Counted from the first letter of the stretch, positions 44,231 to 54,151 are shown. The stretch: DNA of 64,000 bases from Hyphomicrobiales bacterium (GCA_021775475.1 JAJFHS010000041.1:62001-126000), one strand, 5' to 3'. The notes: generated by a model from the sequence alone, not told the origin. Numbers and translations are program-made.

Positions 44231-45625
44231 TTGACACAGGAAAAACTTTTACAAAAAGCCGCACGCTTCTTCGATGATGGCTCTTATGTGGCTGAACTGG
44301 ACCGGTGGGTGGGCTATCATACCGAAAGCCAGCGCGATGATCGCGGCTCCGAACTCTACCGTTTTTTGGAAGAGGAAATTCTGCCTAAAGCTGAAGCAAT
44401 GGGATACGAGTGTCAGGTTTTCGATAACCCACTTGAAGGCGGCACACCGTTTTTCGTTGGCAGGCGCATTGAAGATAACACGCTGCCCACAGTTTTGACC
44501 TACGGCCATGGCGACGTCATTCTGGGTCAGGACGATTTGTGGCGCGAAGGCCTGAGCCCGTGGAAAATTGTCACTGAAGGCAGCAAAATCTACGGGCGTG
44601 GCACCGCTGACAACAAGGGGCAGTTGTGCATCAACATGAATGCTCTTGCTATGGTTTTAGAGGCGCGCGGGAGTTTAGGGTTTAACTCGATATTGCTGGT
44701 GGAAACCGGCGAAGAAGCGGGATCGCGCGGCCTGCCGGAGTTTGCCGAACAAAACAGGGAACTGCTTAAATCCGATGTGCTTATTGCGTCTGATGGCCCG
44801 CGCCTGCAGGTGGAACGTCCTACTATTTCACTGGGCACGCGAGGTGCCATCAACTTCAACCTCACCGTCGAATACCGCGAGGGCGCGCATCATTCGGGCA
44901 ACTGGGGCGGATTGTTAAAAGACCCCGGTATTGTTCTCGCCCACGCGCTGGCCTGCATCACCGACCGGCGTGGCCAGATTAAAGTAACTGAATGGCGACC
45001 CCAGACATTGACTGATGATGTGCGTGAAGCGCTGGAAGACTGCCCGGTAGTCAGTCCCGACAACGGGCCGCATGTGGATGTTGACTGGGGGGAGAAAAAT
45101 CTCACCCCGGCAGAACGTGTCTATGGCTGGAACAGTTTTGCCGTGCTCGCGTTTAAAACCGGCATTCCCGAAGCGCCGGTCAATGCTATTGCCGGAATTG
45201 CAACAGCGCACTGCCAGTTGCGTTATGTGATTGGCACTGACCCGGAGGATATAATCCCGGCGCTGCGCCGTCATCTTGACGACCATGGTTTTGAAATGGT
45301 TGATTTGGAACAGGCAGACAAGGGCTTTTTTGCCGCAACCCGCCTCGCGCCCAAAGACCCGTGGGTGATCTGGTTAAAAGCGGCGATAGAAAATTCTTGC
45401 GGCAAGAAACCGGCGGTTTTGCCTAATTCGGGTGGCTCTTTGCCCAATGATGTGTTTGCCGATATTTTAGGCCTGCCGACCTTGTGGATCCCGCATTCTT
45501 ACCCGGCGTGTTCCCAGCATGCGCCCGATGAACATATACTGGCACCGCTTACCCGCGAAGCATTGGGGATTATGACAGGCGTATTCTGGCAGCTGGGTGA
45601 AAGCGGCGGTCCTGACCTTAAGTAA
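44231..45625 (+). CDS. M20-family metallopeptidase
   Basis: 464 residues with a TTG start behind AGGGAGA. Zinc-site motifs in order: YGHGDVI (His about 98), GRGTADNKGQ (Asp about 125), ETGEEAGSRG (Glu pair about 161), ASDGPR, and PHSYPACSQHAPDEH near residue 425 with the last His ligand. The dimerisation domain insert is present. M20 enzymes hydrolyse dipeptides, acylated amino acids or carbamoyl groups. Behind the gamma-glutamyltransferase it may process the product, but the repeat between them makes co-transcription uncertain. Confidence 0.87.
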   Translation: MTQEKLLQKAARFFDDGSYVAELDRWVGYHTESQRDDRGSELYRFLEEEILPKAEAMGYECQVFDNPLEGGTPFFVGRRIEDNTLPTVLTYGHGDVILGQDDLWREGLSPWKIVTEGSKIYGRGTADNKGQLCINMNALAMVLEARGSLGFNSILLVETGEEAGSRGLPEFAEQNRELLKSDVLIASDGPRLQVERPTISLGTRGAINFNLTVEYREGAHHSGNWGGLLKDPGIVLAHALACITDRRGQIKVTEWRPQTLTDDVREALEDCPVVSPDNGPHVDVDWGEKNLTPAERVYGWNSFAVLAFKTGIPEAPVNAIAGIATAHCQLRYVIGTDPEDIIPALRRHLDDHGFEMVDLEQADKGFFAATRLAPKDPWVIWLKAAIENSCGKKPAVLPNSGGSLPNDVFADILGLPTLWIPHSYPACSQHAPDEHILAPLTREALGIMTGVFWQLGESGGPDLK

Positions 45626-45636
45626 TTTTCACACAA

Positions 45637-45650
45637 TTGACACGGATCAA
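45637..45650 (+). promoter_or_regulatory. FNR/FixK-type box upstream of hemN
   Basis: TTGAC-ACGG-ATCAA matches the FNR-family consensus TTGAT-N4-ATCAA at 9 of 10 positions. Its centre is about 42 bases before the hemN ATG. An oxygen-independent heme enzyme is a standard target of Fnr/FixK regulators. Confidence 0.65.
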
Positions 45651-45685
45651 AGTAGCTTTGGTGGGTGAATGCCACAACTGGAGCC

Positions 45686-47035
45686 ATGGACGATAATTTG
45701 CTTGAATATGCCCGTATGGCGGTACCGCGATATACGAGCTACCCAACCGCGGTGCAATTTCACGATGGTGTCGGGCCAGACGATTATCTTGGCTGGCTCG
45801 GAGAAATTACGTCTGAAAAGCCGATCTCCCTTTATGTGCATATTCCTTTCTGTCAATCGCTGTGCTGGTATTGCGGCTGCAATACCACTGTGCCCAATGG
45901 TTACGACCGGGTCGCAAGGTATCTGCTGGCGCTGAAGACCGAGATTGACTTGGTTGCAGAAAAAATCAGCCCGCAAGTGACGGTAAGCCATCTGCATTTT
46001 GGCGGTGGCACGCCTTCATATCTTGAGCCGGAACATTTCGAGCAGCTTTGCGCCCTGCTGAAGAACAGTTTTAATTTTAGTGCCGATGCGGAACTTGCCG
46101 TTGAAGCTGATCCGCGGACCTTGTCACCAGAGATTATTGCAGCTTTTTCAAACAGCGGCATCTCGCGGGTGAGCCTTGGCGTTCAGGACTTCAATCCCAA
46201 AGTTCAGGCGCTGATCAATCGCATTCAATCACAAGACATGGTGGCGCGTTGTGTCACACAGCTCAGGGTTAAAAATATCACCGGCATTAACTTTGATCTT
46301 ATGTACGGGCTGCCGGGGCAAAGCGTCGAGACGGTTAAACAAACAGCTGTAACGGCCGCCGGAATGAAGCCGGATCGTATTGCGGTATTTGGTTATGCGC
46401 ATGTGCCATGGTTCAAAAAACATCAACGCGTTATTCGCACCGAATTATTGCCAGACATTGAGCAGCGGATGGAACAGGCCGATGTCATTGCCCAAACGTT
46501 GCAGGAAAACGGCTATATTCGCATTGGTTTTGATCATTTCGCCCTGCCGGAAGACCCGTTGTCGATTGCCCAGACACAAGGGCATTTACGCCGGAATTTT
46601 CAGGGCTACACCACTGATATTGCCGAAACACTTGTCGGCTTTGGAGCATCTTCGATCAGCACCATGCCCCAGGGGTATTGTCAAAATTCCCCGGATCTTG
46701 GGCAATATACCGCGCGGCTTGAAAACGGAGAACTCGCTATTGCGCGCGGTCTAGCCTTAGGTGACGACGACATATTGAGGCGCGATGTTATCAACACACT
46801 CATGTGTCATTTTAACGTCGACGTGGAACAGGTTTGCTTAAGCCATAACAAAGCGCCTGACGCGCTCGATGATTGTTTTCCAGCCCTAAAAACACTTGAA
46901 CGCGATGGTTTGATAGAGCTAGACAGACGCCAGATCACGGCAACACCCAAGGGCCGACGCTTTATCCGCAATATATCGGCGTGTTTTGACCAATACCTGC
47001 AACAGGACACTGAAAAGCACTCTCTGGCCGTTTGA
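45686..47035 (+). CDS. hemN: Oxygen-independent coproporphyrinogen III oxidase
   Basis: 449 residues from ATG 45686 (a GTG at 45665 is less likely). Radical-SAM site with CQSLCWYCGCNT (about 55-66), HFGGGTPSYL, SLGVQDFNPKVQALINRIQ and FDLMYGLPGQS, as in genuine HemN rather than HemW. It converts coproporphyrinogen III to protoporphyrinogen IX without oxygen. An FNR-type box lies upstream, which fits induction at low oxygen. Confidence 0.94.
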   Translation: MDDNLLEYARMAVPRYTSYPTAVQFHDGVGPDDYLGWLGEITSEKPISLYVHIPFCQSLCWYCGCNTTVPNGYDRVARYLLALKTEIDLVAEKISPQVTVSHLHFGGGTPSYLEPEHFEQLCALLKNSFNFSADAELAVEADPRTLSPEIIAAFSNSGISRVSLGVQDFNPKVQALINRIQSQDMVARCVTQLRVKNITGINFDLMYGLPGQSVETVKQTAVTAAGMKPDRIAVFGYAHVPWFKKHQRVIRTELLPDIEQRMEQADVIAQTLQENGYIRIGFDHFALPEDPLSIAQTQGHLRRNFQGYTTDIAETLVGFGASSISTMPQGYCQNSPDLGQYTARLENGELAIARGLALGDDDILRRDVINTLMCHFNVDVEQVCLSHNKAPDALDDCFPALKTLERDGLIELDRRQITATPKGRRFIRNISACFDQYLQQDTEKHSLAV

Positions 47036-47103
47036 TTGTATCCTCACCGTTTCTTTGTGATTATGATCCATGTGGGTTTGGCGCAATCGTATGAAGGACC
47101 GTC

Positions 47104-48177
47104 ATGGCTAAGAAAATTGTTGTTATCGGTGCCGGAATAATCGGAGCGTCAATTGCCTATCATCTCAGCGCCAACGGTGCTGATGTAACGGTGATTGAAA
47201 AATCAGCGCCAGCAAGTGGTGCTACAGCCACGTCGTTTGCCTGGATCAATGCTAATTTTGCTGAAACGCCAGAGTTTTTCGCCCTTAGAACGGCAAGCAT
47301 CGCCGCCTGGCAGATCCTCGAAAAAGAAATAGATCATGCTGACTTCAAGGTTCGCTGGGGCGGAAGCCTGAGCTGGGGAGACGGTAACGCGGAACAGGCG
47401 GGCCATGCCAAAGCTTTAACAGAGCTTGGGTATGTCATTAAAATTATCGATCCGACGGAGTTTTCAGCACTTGAACCCACCATCAGGCCACCTGAAGGTG
47501 ATTGCCTTCACGCGCTGGACGAAGGAGCCATTGACCCCGTCAGCGCCACCAGAGTTTTGCTGCAGGCGGCAGCCGGGCACGGTGCCAGAATGGTCTATGG
47601 CTGCGGCATCGATCAGCTTTTGATGCAGAATAGCCGCGTTACCGGTGTTGCCACACCATTTGGCGAGATTGCCGCTGATGAGGTTGTGGTTGCTGCCGGA
47701 GTTTGGAGCCACGACCTTGCAGCACAGGCCGGGGTTGGTCTGCCCATGGATAATTCTCACAGTATTATTGTTCGCACCACGCAGGCCAAGCCGCTGATAT
47801 CGCGCGTCATTCTTTCGCCTGATGTGCATTTTCGTCAGGATCTGGATGGGTCGGTTATTTTCGCGGAAAGTTTCAGTGGTGGTGAAATTTGCGGTGATCC
47901 CTCAAACAGTGCCGCCAAAATCCTCAAACTTCTCCGGCACAGGGTGCCTGATCTGGGGCGCATTGAAATAGAGAATATCTATGTGGGCAATCGCCCTATT
48001 CCAGCAGACGGTTTTCCGGTAATCGGGCGAGCGTCCGGCGCGCAAGGGCTTTATCTCGCGACCATGCACAGTGGCATTACGTTGGCACCAATTGTTGGCA
48101 AACTAGCCACAAATGAAATTTTGAATGGAGCGGACGACGAAATGCTTGCACCTTACCGCCTGTCACGGTTTCAATAA
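47104..48177 (+). CDS. FAD-dependent oxidoreductase (DAO/DadA type)
   Basis: 357 residues. N-terminal dinucleotide motif VVIGAGIIGASIAYHL (about 5-20) and VTVIEKSAPASGATATSFAWINANF; the C-terminal half has NRPIPADGFPVIGRASGAQGLYLATMHSGITLAP, the DAO-family ending. It oxidises an amino acid or N-alkyl amine; the substrate is not evident. Its own promoter region is the 68 bases after hemN. Convergent with the DinB gene, with no gap between the two stops. Confidence 0.83.
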   Translation: MAKKIVVIGAGIIGASIAYHLSANGADVTVIEKSAPASGATATSFAWINANFAETPEFFALRTASIAAWQILEKEIDHADFKVRWGGSLSWGDGNAEQAGHAKALTELGYVIKIIDPTEFSALEPTIRPPEGDCLHALDEGAIDPVSATRVLLQAAAGHGARMVYGCGIDQLLMQNSRVTGVATPFGEIAADEVVVAAGVWSHDLAAQAGVGLPMDNSHSIIVRTTQAKPLISRVILSPDVHFRQDLDGSVIFAESFSGGEICGDPSNSAAKILKLLRHRVPDLGRIEIENIYVGNRPIPADGFPVIGRASGAQGLYLATMHSGITLAPIVGKLATNEILNGADDEMLAPYRLSRFQ

Positions 48178-48672
48178 TTACATTACCAGACGCGGTAAAT
48201 CTGTGACCCCGACATCGTATCCGGCCTGATTGAGCAAGGTACTCAACTGGCCGCGATGATGGGTTTGATGGTTAAAAATCTGCGAGACCAGCAGCCAATG
48301 CGGCTGAGTGCGTTGTGTACCATCAATAGTTGTGGTCCAGGTCAAATCAGTCAACAGCCATTCGTCGGTCATGTCTGCCGTCCATTGGCAAATATCTGTA
48401 TCAAGGTCAATGCGGGCTTTAGCCATTTCATCAAAATCAGCAAACAGTTCACAGCCAATTTTCACCAACGGATACTCTTTAGCCGCCAGCCGGTTCATCC
48501 ACGCCCTGTCACCAAGGAGAATGTGATCAAGTGTGCCGTGGATTGATTTGAAATAGGCACCGCGATCCTGTTTTCTGTCATCATCAGAAATTTCGGCGCA
48601 GATTTCAAAAATGCGCTGGTTCATAGTCTGATTGTATTGGGCAAAAGCCTGATATTGATCCAGCAAGGTCAT
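48178..48672 (-). CDS. DinB-family protein
   Basis: 164 residues from ATG 48672. Four-helix-bundle DinB/YfiT family with three metal-ligand histidines: one in GTLDHILLGDRAWMN (about 48) and two in FNHQTHHRGQL (about 134-138). Members include thiol-dependent S-transferases and many of unknown role. It starts 4 bases after the livF stop and appears to be the last gene of the liv operon, an unusual companion for an amino acid transporter. Confidence 0.83.
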   Translation of the reverse strand: MTLLDQYQAFAQYNQTMNQRIFEICAEISDDDRKQDRGAYFKSIHGTLDHILLGDRAWMNRLAAKEYPLVKIGCELFADFDEMAKARIDLDTDICQWTADMTDEWLLTDLTWTTTIDGTQRTQPHWLLVSQIFNHQTHHRGQLSTLLNQAGYDVGVTDLPRLVM

Positions 48673-48676
48673 CGCC

Positions 48677-49390
48677 CTAAATCGCCAGATATTCGTTGCG
48701 GAGTTCTTCGCTGTCCAGCATTTCCTGAGCAGTGCCGCGAAAGACAATCTCCCCGGTATCCAGAATGATGGCCTTGTCAGCCAACTTGAGGGCGGCGACA
48801 GCATTTTGCTCCACCAGTATCGTGGTAATCCCCAGTTCCTTGATGTTTTGCAGGATGCGTTCTATTTCCTGAACAATAATCGGGGCAAGGCCTTCATAAG
48901 GTTCATCCAGCAACAGCAGTTTAATGTCGCGGGCAAGAGCGCGGGCAACAGCCAGCATTTGCTGCTCACCACCGGAAAGGGTGGTGCCTTCCTGCTGACG
49001 ACGTTCGGCGAGGCGGGGAAAATGATCATAGATCTTTTCCAGCGACCAGCCAATGGGTTCGGCAATCTGTGCCAGCTTGAGGTTTTCTTCAACACTCAAA
49101 CCACCAATGATGCAGCGATCTTCCTGCACCAGAGCCACACCCAGCCGGGCGGCTTCAAACGAGGGCATGTCATGCAGGGCATGACCATCCATCCAAATTT
49201 CGCCACGATGCAGAGAGGGATCCGCCATGCGCGCAATCGTGCGTAAGGTTGAGGTTTTACCCGCCCCATTGCGGCCCAGCAGTGCCAGGATTTCGCCTTC
49301 TTCCAAATCAAAGCTCACCCCTTGCACAATATAGCTCTCGCCATAGTAGGAATGGATATCATTAACGGAGAAAAATGGTTTTTTACTCAT
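48677..49390 (-). CDS. livF: Branched-chain amino acid ABC transporter, ATP-binding protein LivF
   Basis: 237 residues. Walker A GRNGAGKTS at about 38-46, the LivF-type ALVQEDRCIIGGLSVEENL, signature LSGGEQQMLAVARAL, and LLLLDEPYEGLAPIIVQEI. One of two ATPases of a HAAT (hydrophobic or amide amino acid) importer. Its ATG overlaps the livG stop (ATGA), so translation is coupled. The substrate is set by the binding protein. Confidence 0.94.
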   Translation of the reverse strand: MSKKPFFSVNDIHSYYGESYIVQGVSFDLEEGEILALLGRNGAGKTSTLRTIARMADPSLHRGEIWMDGHALHDMPSFEAARLGVALVQEDRCIIGGLSVEENLKLAQIAEPIGWSLEKIYDHFPRLAERRQQEGTTLSGGEQQMLAVARALARDIKLLLLDEPYEGLAPIIVQEIERILQNIKELGITTILVEQNAVAALKLADKAIILDTGEIVFRGTAQEMLDSEELRNEYLAI

Positions 49391-50142
49391 ATTTCAGCAC
49401 TGCCCAGATAAGCTTCCTTGACCCTGGAATCGTTTTTGATGTCAGCAGGATTACCACTGGCAATAATTGTACCACGCGCTAAAACAGAAATTGTGGTGGC
49501 CAGCGAAAAAACGACATTCATATCATGTTCAATAATAATCTTGGTAATACCGCGTTCGCCGATTTTCTTGAGTAAATCAATGGTGTTGTTGGTATCATAC
49601 CGTGACATGCCAGCCGTTGGCTCATCGAGCAACAGCAATTTGGGATGCTGAATTAGGCACATTGCCATTTCCAGCCGACGCTTGTCGCCACGTGACAGGC
49701 TTGAACAAATTGTGCTTTTTTGATCCGCCAGACCAACATCTTCAAGTATGCTTTCTGCTTCATCGCGCACTTCAGACCGGTTTCTGACCGCCTGCCACAA
49801 GTTGAGCTTGAAGGCTCCATCAGCTTTGGCCAGTGCCGGAATCACAACGTTGTCAAGCAAACTCAGATCATCAAAAATTTCCGGGGTCTGAAACACGCGT
49901 GCGACACCGGCCTGATTAATTTGGTGAGGTTTAAGCCCCAACAGAGATTTACCGTTAAACATGACTGTGCCGGAATCCGGTGTCAGGCGCCCGACAAAAC
50001 AGTTGAGCAAGGTGGATTTACCCGCACCATTTGGTCCAATGATGGCGTGCACCGAGCCTTCCTCAACATCCAGATTGAGTGAATGCAAAGCGCGCAGGCC
50101 ACCGAAGTTTTTATTGACGTCTTTAACTTCCAGAATAGCCAT
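49387..50142 (-). CDS. livG: Branched-chain amino acid ABC transporter, ATP-binding protein LivG
   Basis: 251 residues. Walker A GPNGAGKST at about 37-45, LKPHQINQAGVARVFQTPEIF, a variant signature LSRGDKRRLEMAMCL in place of LSGGQ, and LLLLDEPTAGMSRYDT. The altered signature (SRGDKR) is found in some LivG and UrtD-like proteins. It pairs with LivF on the cytoplasmic face. 3 bases after livM. Confidence 0.92.
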   Translation of the reverse strand: MAILEVKDVNKNFGGLRALHSLNLDVEEGSVHAIIGPNGAGKSTLLNCFVGRLTPDSGTVMFNGKSLLGLKPHQINQAGVARVFQTPEIFDDLSLLDNVVIPALAKADGAFKLNLWQAVRNRSEVRDEAESILEDVGLADQKSTICSSLSRGDKRRLEMAMCLIQHPKLLLLDEPTAGMSRYDTNNTIDLLKKIGERGITKIIIEHDMNVVFSLATTISVLARGTIIASGNPADIKNDSRVKEAYLGSAEI

Positions 50143-50145
50143 TGC

Positions 50146-51342
50146 TTATGGGCCCCCATCTTGGGCCTGGGGTTTTTCCGATTGGGACTGAGGCTTTTTT
50201 TCCCGCCTGAAAAGGCCACCAATTTTTGAAAATCCCTGCATCAGACCGCCGGGCAGGAAGATAACGATAAGCATAAACAAAAGGCCCATGGTCAAGGGCC
50301 AACCGGGGCCAACAAACAGACTGGTTACGGTGACAAACAATTCTTGCAGGGGTTCAGGTAAAAACGAAAACGTTGTCTGCAGTATATTTTCATTGATGGA
50401 AGAAAAAATATTCTCAAAATATTTGATTAGTGCAGCACCAAGGAAGGGGCCCAGCATCGTTCCAGCGCCACCGAGAATAGTCATTAACACGATTTCTCCC
50501 GACGCTGTCCACTGCATGCGTTCAGCACCGGCAAGCGGATCGGTGACAGCCATGAGAGAGCCTGCCAGTCCAGCGTACATGCCGGAAATCACAAAAGCTG
50601 CCAAAAGATAGGGCCGGGTGTTGATACCGGTATAGTTCAAGCGGTTTTGATTGGATTTAATCGCCCGCAACATCATGCCGAAATTCGATCTTGAGATTCG
50701 TAAAGCGATGAAAAAAGCGATTATCAGCAACACAGCACTGAAATAAAACCCCGGATACCCACTCATTTTCATACCAAACAGATTGGTAATCGGTATGCCA
50801 TCTTCGACAATGCCCAAGGCCTGATCAACCCAGCGCAAGTCTTCATTCACCAGCTTTAGAACATAATCGGGACCCCGGTCGACCGGGGCCAGGTGGCGCA
50901 CCTGCAAGCCGGTTTCACCATTGGTGAGCGGGGTTAAAACAGAATAGGCCAGATTGTATGACATCTGGGCAAACGCCAGCGTGATGATGGAAAAATATAT
51001 ACCAGAGCGGCGTAAGGAGACATAGCCGATCACAAGAGCGAATACTCCCGCGACAATAAGAGAGAACAAAACAGCGGGTATTACGTTCATTGTAAATAGC
51101 TTGAATACCCACACTGATGCGTAAGAACCAACGCCGAGAAAGGCTGCATGGCCGAAGGACAAATATCCGGTGAGACCAAACAGAATATTAAAGCCGATGG
51201 CGAAAATTCCAAAGATAGCAAATTTCTGCAACAAATCAGGATAGCCGGCACCAATGGGCGCCAGGGTGATTGGAGCGGTAAGAACGACAATTGAAAATAT
51301 GATCAGCAGCAACCAGTCACTGCGGGCGGATTTACCTAGCAT
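50146..51342 (-). CDS. livM: Branched-chain amino acid ABC transporter, permease LivM
   Basis: 398 residues with about ten membrane helices. ABC-2 branched-chain permease marks: [21 protein letters not shown] near residue 55 and the cytoplasmic-loop [15 protein letters not shown] region. The polar C-terminal tail ([19 protein letters not shown]) is extra compared with short LivM proteins. It starts 4 bases after livH. Together with LivH it forms the membrane channel. Confidence 0.92.
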   Translation of the reverse strand: MLGKSARSDWLLLIIFSIVVLTAPITLAPIGAGYPDLLQKFAIFGIFAIGFNILFGLTGYLSFGHAAFLGVGSYASVWVFKLFTMNVIPAVLFSLIVAGVFALVIGYVSLRRSGIYFSIITLAFAQMSYNLAYSVLTPLTNGETGLQVRHLAPVDRGPDYVLKLVNEDLRWVDQALGIVEDGIPITNLFGMKMSGYPGFYFSAVLLIIAFFIALRISRSNFGMMLRAIKSNQNRLNYTGINTRPYLLAAFVISGMYAGLAGSLMAVTDPLAGAERMQWTASGEIVLMTILGGAGTMLGPFLGAALIKYFENIFSSINENILQTTFSFLPEPLQELFVTVTSLFVGPGWPLTMGLLFMLIVIFLPGGLMQGFSKIGGLFRREKKPQSQSEKPQAQDGGP

Positions 51343-51346
51343 CGCA

Positions 51347-52372
51347 TCAATCCTCCATCACGCCCTTGCGGCCCAGCAGACCACGGGGCAACGTCAGCAG
51401 AATAATGACAGCGACGAGATAAATGATAATCTGGTCAATGCCGGGGAAGATGCTCTTGATTTCATTCATTGAGGCAAAAGACTGCAAAATTCCAAGTAGA
51501 AATCCAGCTGTCACAGCACCTCCAAGCGAGCCCATACCACCGACCACAACGACGACGAAAGAAAGCACCAGGAACTGCATGCCAATGGCATAATCCGGTG
51601 GATAAATGGGCGTATACATGGCACCGGCCATACCGGCAACGACGGCTGCCAGGCCGAAAATTACTGTGAAGCGTTTTTGAATGTTGATGCCCAACAAGCC
51701 AACTGTATGGCGATCAAACATGCCGGCACGCACGACCATGCCATAGGTGGTGAATTGCAAAAAAGCAAAAACCGCAAAAATTACAACGGCGGAAAATGCG
51801 AAATAAACCAAACGCCACCAGGGATATACGATGGCCTCGCCCATGCCGAGCCAAAGGCCGATATTGGCGCTGCCCGAAACAATGTCTGGTGCCGATTGCG
51901 GGATCGGATTGGCACCAAAAAAGTGCTTGATGATCTCCTCGAGCACGATGGCCAGCCCGAAAGTAACCAGAATTTGATCCGCATGAGGGCGGTTGTAGAA
52001 GTGCCTGATCAGGCCACGTTCCATGACAATGCCGATAATCAACATTATCGGGATCGTTACAAGAATGGAAAACGGCACGGAATAATTAATCAGAAACGTA
52101 CCAAAATCACCAAACCATGCTTCCACATAAGGTGTTTTGATTTCAAGCGGGGTTCCCCAAGCTGTCGTCTTGGTCGGGTCGAGCACGATTTGCTGGAGAG
52201 AGACCAGTTTGTTGAATGCGACTGCGCAAAATGCGCCCAGCATGAACAAGGCTCCATGGGCAAAATTGACCACACCTAAAGTGCCAAAAGCCAAGGTTAA
52301 CCCCAGGGCGATCAAAGCGTAGGCTCCGCCCTTATCGAGCCCGTTTAAAATTTGTAGAAATATGGCATCCAT
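51347..52372 (-). CDS. livH: Branched-chain amino acid ABC transporter, permease LivH
   Basis: 341 residues from ATG 52372 ([31 protein letters not shown], then [15 protein letters not shown]), the LivH N-terminus. About eight helices. There is an insertion of roughly 40 residues after helix 2 ([20 protein letters not shown]...) compared with E. coli LivH. Near the end is the [17 protein letters not shown] loop. About 100 bases separate it from the binding-protein gene upstream. Confidence 0.92.
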   Translation of the reverse strand: MDAIFLQILNGLDKGGAYALIALGLTLAFGTLGVVNFAHGALFMLGAFCAVAFNKLVSLQQIVLDPTKTTAWGTPLEIKTPYVEAWFGDFGTFLINYSVPFSILVTIPIMLIIGIVMERGLIRHFYNRPHADQILVTFGLAIVLEEIIKHFFGANPIPQSAPDIVSGSANIGLWLGMGEAIVYPWWRLVYFAFSAVVIFAVFAFLQFTTYGMVVRAGMFDRHTVGLLGINIQKRFTVIFGLAAVVAGMAGAMYTPIYPPDYAIGMQFLVLSFVVVVVGGMGSLGGAVTAGFLLGILQSFASMNEIKSIFPGIDQIIIYLVAVIILLTLPRGLLGRKGVMED

Positions 52373-52475
52373 GAGAACAAGCGACCCGGCCCCAAAATTT
52401 TTCGCACATGACAAACCAATTACCGGTCACCCCAGAGCATAAGTCAAGAGCAACCGGTAATCTTATTGTTTAAAC

Positions 52476-53825
52476 TTAACAGGCTTTAGAATTAACCGGT
52501 CCAAGGTTGCCACCGAAAATCTTCCAATCGTATTCAACTTGTGAACGTGGAGTAATTTCGACAACTTCCAAAAGGTCAAACTGTGAAGTCGGGTTCTGGT
52601 TACCGCGCACCACAAGAACGTCCTTGAAGCACTGATGGTCTTCAGCGCGGTATTCGGTTGCACCATTGCCCAAGCCATCAAATTTGAAGCCTTCCAGGGA
52701 TTTGGCAACGCCCTCTGGTGAAAATGTACCAGCTGTTTCGCAAGCGTTTGCATATAGCAAGGCCTGACAATAACAGGTATGAGCAGCCATTGAAGGCGGT
52801 GTGCCATACTCAGCACCAAAACTTTTCACAAAAGCCTGGGACGCATCATCTTTCAAAGACCAGTTCCAGTTGGTGGAACCAAGAATACCTTTAATCGATT
52901 CGCCCGCACCTTGAGCCATCAAACGTGAGAACAGGGGCACAACGATTTCAAAGTTTTTACCGTTTACCTGTTTATCGCGCAGGCCAAACTGAACAGCCTG
53001 TGTCAAGGAATTGATCATGTCCTTGCCATAATGGTTGAGGATCAAAACGTCAGCACCGGAATTCAAAACCGGAGTGATGTACTGAGAGAAATCGCCGGCA
53101 CCCACAGGGGTTTTGACGGTTTTGGTGGTTTTCCAGCCAAGTGCTTCAGTCGTGTTTTTCATCGACTCTTCCTGGGTCCAGCCCCAGGTGTAATCGGCTG
53201 TCAGATGATAGGCCTGGCGCTCTTTGCCATATTCCTTTTCAAGCACAGGACCAAGGGCTGCACCGGACATGTAGGCATTAAAGAAATGCCGGAACCCGTT
53301 GGCGCGTTTGTCCTTGCCAGTGGTGTCATTTGAATGAGTGAGACCAGCCATGAAGATGATGCCAGCTTCCTGACACAGACCCTGTACAGCAATGGCCACA
53401 CCGGAGGATGAACCACCGGTAATCATCACAGCACCATCTTTTTCGATCATGCGCTTGGCGGATGCACGTGCAGCATCTGATTTGGTCTGTGTGTCACCTG
53501 TAACGAAGGCAACTTTTTTGCCTAAAATACCGTTACCCTTCAGGACTGAAGGCTTAAAGGTATTCATCATACCGCCATCACCTTCACCATTGAGATGCTT
53601 TACAGCCAGCTTATAGGCCCGAAGCTCATCAGCACCCTCATCGGCATACGCACCGGTCTGTGGCACATTGAACCCTAATGTGACAGTAGAGCCAGTTGGT
53701 GAGTTGCAATATTCGGCGGCATTGGCACCGGATATAAAAAACATTGGTGTTGAAGCAACAAACGCTGATGCAGCGCCCGCTTTCAAGATGCTCCGGCGTG
53801 AAAAATCATTAAATTTATCAGACAT
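52476..53825 (-). CDS. livK: HAAT-type ABC transporter substrate-binding protein
   Basis: 449 residues. The N-terminus is a Tat signal (FSRRSILKAGAASAFVAS, twin Arg at 10-11, cleavage near ANA-AEY). It is a type I periplasmic-binding-protein fold: GFNVPQTGAYADEGADELRAYKLAVKHLN, GDTQTKSDAARASAKRMIEKDGAVMITGGSSSGVAIAVQ. It is longer than LivK, closer to the amide/urea and aromatic-type binders. First gene of the livKHMGF operon; GGGAGGAAA lies before the ATG. Tat export suggests folding before transport. The ligand is unknown. Confidence 0.87.
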   Translation of the reverse strand: MSDKFNDFSRRSILKAGAASAFVASTPMFFISGANAAEYCNSPTGSTVTLGFNVPQTGAYADEGADELRAYKLAVKHLNGEGDGGMMNTFKPSVLKGNGILGKKVAFVTGDTQTKSDAARASAKRMIEKDGAVMITGGSSSGVAIAVQGLCQEAGIIFMAGLTHSNDTTGKDKRANGFRHFFNAYMSGAALGPVLEKEYGKERQAYHLTADYTWGWTQEESMKNTTEALGWKTTKTVKTPVGAGDFSQYITPVLNSGADVLILNHYGKDMINSLTQAVQFGLRDKQVNGKNFEIVVPLFSRLMAQGAGESIKGILGSTNWNWSLKDDASQAFVKSFGAEYGTPPSMAAHTCYCQALLYANACETAGTFSPEGVAKSLEGFKFDGLGNGATEYRAEDHQCFKDVLVVRGNQNPTSQFDLLEVVEITPRSQVEYDWKIFGGNLGPVNSKAC

Positions 53826-54151
53826 ATTCTTTTATTTCCTCCCGTCTCCCAACCCTGCTAACAAAAGGATTGTGAGTACATATCATAATCCATGTCTGGA
53901 ACGTATAAACCGCACCAAACAACAATCAGCCTGTACCCGCCGGACGCAGCACTTTCGTACCGGACCCACACGGATATCCAAGGGGACTTTAATATCGGAA
54001 GGGATTTTAGACCATTGGACAATGGGTGATTAGACTAAAGTATATGTTAGCTATTCCTGAACCCAAGAACGACCGCATCATCCCGGCTCAAGCCCGGGAT
54101 GATGCGGAGAAGAAGGCCGGTCTATTCAATCTCAACTAATCTTATCGCGCA
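53826..54151. other. Intergenic region between livK and typA
   Basis: 326 bases. It holds the leader and presumably the promoter of livK (minus strand), which I could not pin down, then AT-rich sequence, then the hairpin repeat at 54073-54107, and about 45 bases to the typA stop codon. I see no gene in it. Confidence 0.6.
54073..54107. repeat. GC-rich hairpin repeat downstream of typA
   Basis: A perfect 14-base stem (CCGCATCATCCCGG / CCGGGATGATGCGG) with a 7-base loop, 45 bases after the typA stop. It resembles one arm of the palindromic elements at 38034 and 44066 and shares a GCGGAGAA follow-on with the hairpin at 12803. It could stall transcription behind typA, but there is no T-run on either side. 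Confidence 0.65.

Noticed and set aside
52373-52475. Break between livK and livH as an operon boundary
   Set aside because: The roughly 100-base gap has no terminator-like stem with a T-run, and the gene order is that of a normal liv operon, so I treat it as internal.
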